This document shows, in pieces, positions 5,403 through 6,057 of a stretch of 6,057 bases of DNA; position 1 is the first letter of the stretch, and each line of letters opens with the position of its first letter. The position numbers and the translations under genes are program-made. Source of the stretch: Gammaproteobacteria bacterium (GTDB taxonomy: Bacteria > Pseudomonadota > Gammaproteobacteria > QOAV01); NCBI GenBank assembly GCA_027067235.1, contig JALXFQ010000196.1:1-6057 (forward strand). Reading direction: 5' to 3'. The notes beneath the pieces were generated by a model, which saw nothing but the letters and a program-made list of their open reading frames with translations, searched no databases and was not told the origin of the DNA.

Positions 5403-5439
5403 GGAAGCGGAAAACGCGGCTTCCCGCTTCCCTCATTTT
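5403..5439 (+). terminator. Probable terminator after the cytochrome c gene
   Basis: GGAAGCGG (5403-5410) is the exact complement of CCGCTTCC (5424-5431), a GC-rich 8 bp stem with a 13 nt loop, followed by CTCATTTT with TTTT at 5436-5439. A competing stem, GAAGC (5405-5409) with GCTTC (5419-5423), lies inside. Upstream, GTTGAAA (5369-5375) and TTTCAAC (5393-5399) form another inverted repeat with a 17 nt loop. The position 40-70 bp after the stop at 5362 fits transcription termination. The T run is short, so strength is uncertain. It sits between convergent genes; on the minus strand there is no matching U tract, but a small CCATT-AAA-AATGG hairpin (5453-5465) lies just after the yggS stop. 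Confidence 0.5.
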
Positions 5440-5473
5440 CTATGGCTTGCAACCATTAAAAATGGCGGCGTTG

Positions 5474-6057
5474 TCATGAAAAATCGCGCGGCCCGAAGAT
5501 ATCGGTGCCGATGCGCACCAGGGTCGCGCCCTCGGCAATGGCGGCTTCCATATCTCCCGACATGCCCATGGACAGCGTATCCAGTTGCAGGCCCTGCCGG
5601 TTCAGGTTCAGCAACGCCTCGCGCATGCGTCTGAAAATCGCGCGCTGCTGGTCAAAATCCGTGGCTTTTTGCGGTATGGCCATCAGGCCGCGCAGGCGCA
5701 GGCGGGGGAACTGGTCTATTTCCGTAGCCAGTTGCGAAAGTTGTGGCAACAATACGCCGGACTTACCCGCTTCTGCGCTGATGTTGACTTCTATGCAGAC
5801 ATCCAGTGGTTTCCGCCCGGGTGGCCTCTGGTCATTCAGGCGCCGCGCGATTTTCAGGCGGTCAATACTGTGCACCCAGTCAAAATGCCCGGCGATGTCC
5901 CGTGTCTTGTTGCTCTGGATGGAGCCGATAAAGTGCCACTGCAGGGGCAGGTCCTGCAGTTCGCGCATCTTGTCCAGCGCCTCCTGTACATAGTTTTCGC
6001 CGAAAGCCGTCTGCCCCAGTGCATGTATGCTGCGGATTTCGTCGGCGGTACGGGTCT
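5474..6057 (-). CDS. yggS: YggS/PLPBP pyridoxal-phosphate homeostasis protein, 5' end outside the window
   Basis: Binds pyridoxal 5'-phosphate in the cytoplasm and helps keep PLP and amino-acid pools balanced; YggS proteins have an alanine-racemase-like N-terminal barrel but no known catalytic activity. 193 residues are visible and the frame stays open to the window edge, so about 35-40 N-terminal residues are missing, including the expected PLP lysine (the VSKT motif). The first visible part reads FGENYVQEALDKM, then WHFIGSIQSNKTRDIAGHFDWVHSID, VCIEVNISAEAGKSG, LRLRGLMAIP, and LSMGMSGDMEAAIAEGATLVRIGTDIFGPR, all in the family order. The internal ATG at 5968 is not the start, because the conserved GENYVQEA segment lies before it. 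The C-terminus ends normally at RDFS. The gene converges on the cytochrome c gene with a 111 bp gap. Confidence 0.96.
   Translation of the reverse strand, partial: TRTADEIRSIHALGQTAFGENYVQEALDKMRELQDLPLQWHFIGSIQSNKTRDIAGHFDWVHSIDRLKIARRLNDQRPPGRKPLDVCIEVNISAEAGKSGVLLPQLSQLATEIDQFPRLRLRGLMAIPQKATDFDQQRAIFRRMREALLNLNRQGLQLDTLSMGMSGDMEAAIAEGATLVRIGTDIFGPRDFS

Noticed and set aside
5968..5968. Start of yggS at the ATG in the middle of the visible gene
   Set aside because: Conserved GENYVQEA and upstream helix residues are encoded before this ATG in the same open frame, so the true start is beyond the window edge.
5505..5993. Plus-strand frame across yggS
   Set aside because: Antisense shadow of yggS, whose conserved motifs are unambiguous.

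Overview
This 6.06 kb window looks like chromosomal DNA of a free-living, respiring Gram-negative proteobacterium, most likely a gammaproteobacterium. The evidence is a set of Sec-type exported proteins, a diheme cytochrome c4-like protein, a TlpA/ResA-type periplasmic thioredoxin and a YggS/PLPBP protein. GC content is moderately high by eye. The species cannot be named from the sequence alone.

Layout: (i) 65-880 (+), an exported protein with one conserved globular domain and a long Pro/Lys/Arg-rich tail. (ii) 897-1508 (-), a short cation diffusion facilitator (CDF) with a Cys-rich N-terminus. (iii) 1543-1700, a 158 bp element that is one long imperfect palindrome with 11 bp perfect termini flanked by TTAA on both sides, i.e. 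a non-autonomous MITE-like insertion in the divergent promoter region. (iv) 1756-3184 (+), a probable three-gene operon: a HupE/UreJ-family metal permease, a second HupE-like protein that lost the family's metal-binding histidines, and a 65-residue membrane protein. (v) 4528-3225 (-), a two-gene operon with a 4-base overlap: an exported alpha/beta-hydrolase-like protein without recognisable catalytic residues, then a TlpA-like thioredoxin. (vi) 4649-5362 (+), a diheme cytochrome c, divergent from the hydrolase-like gene across a 120 bp region with a palindrome. (vii) 5474-6057 (-), the 3' part of yggS, cut by the window edge and convergent with the cytochrome gene.

Two functional themes stand out. 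The centre-left is a transition-metal module: a putative exporter divergent from a putative nickel/cobalt importer, with no urease or hydrogenase gene in view. The centre-right is periplasmic redox: a thiol-disulfide protein coupled to an exported pseudo-hydrolase with a single cysteine, next to a diheme electron carrier. The observations most worth following up are the MITE between the two metal transporter genes, the histidine-less HupE paralogue, and the TlpA/pseudo-hydrolase pair. No RNA genes, CRISPR arrays, prophage or toxin-antitoxin genes were seen, and nothing proves a wholly new system.
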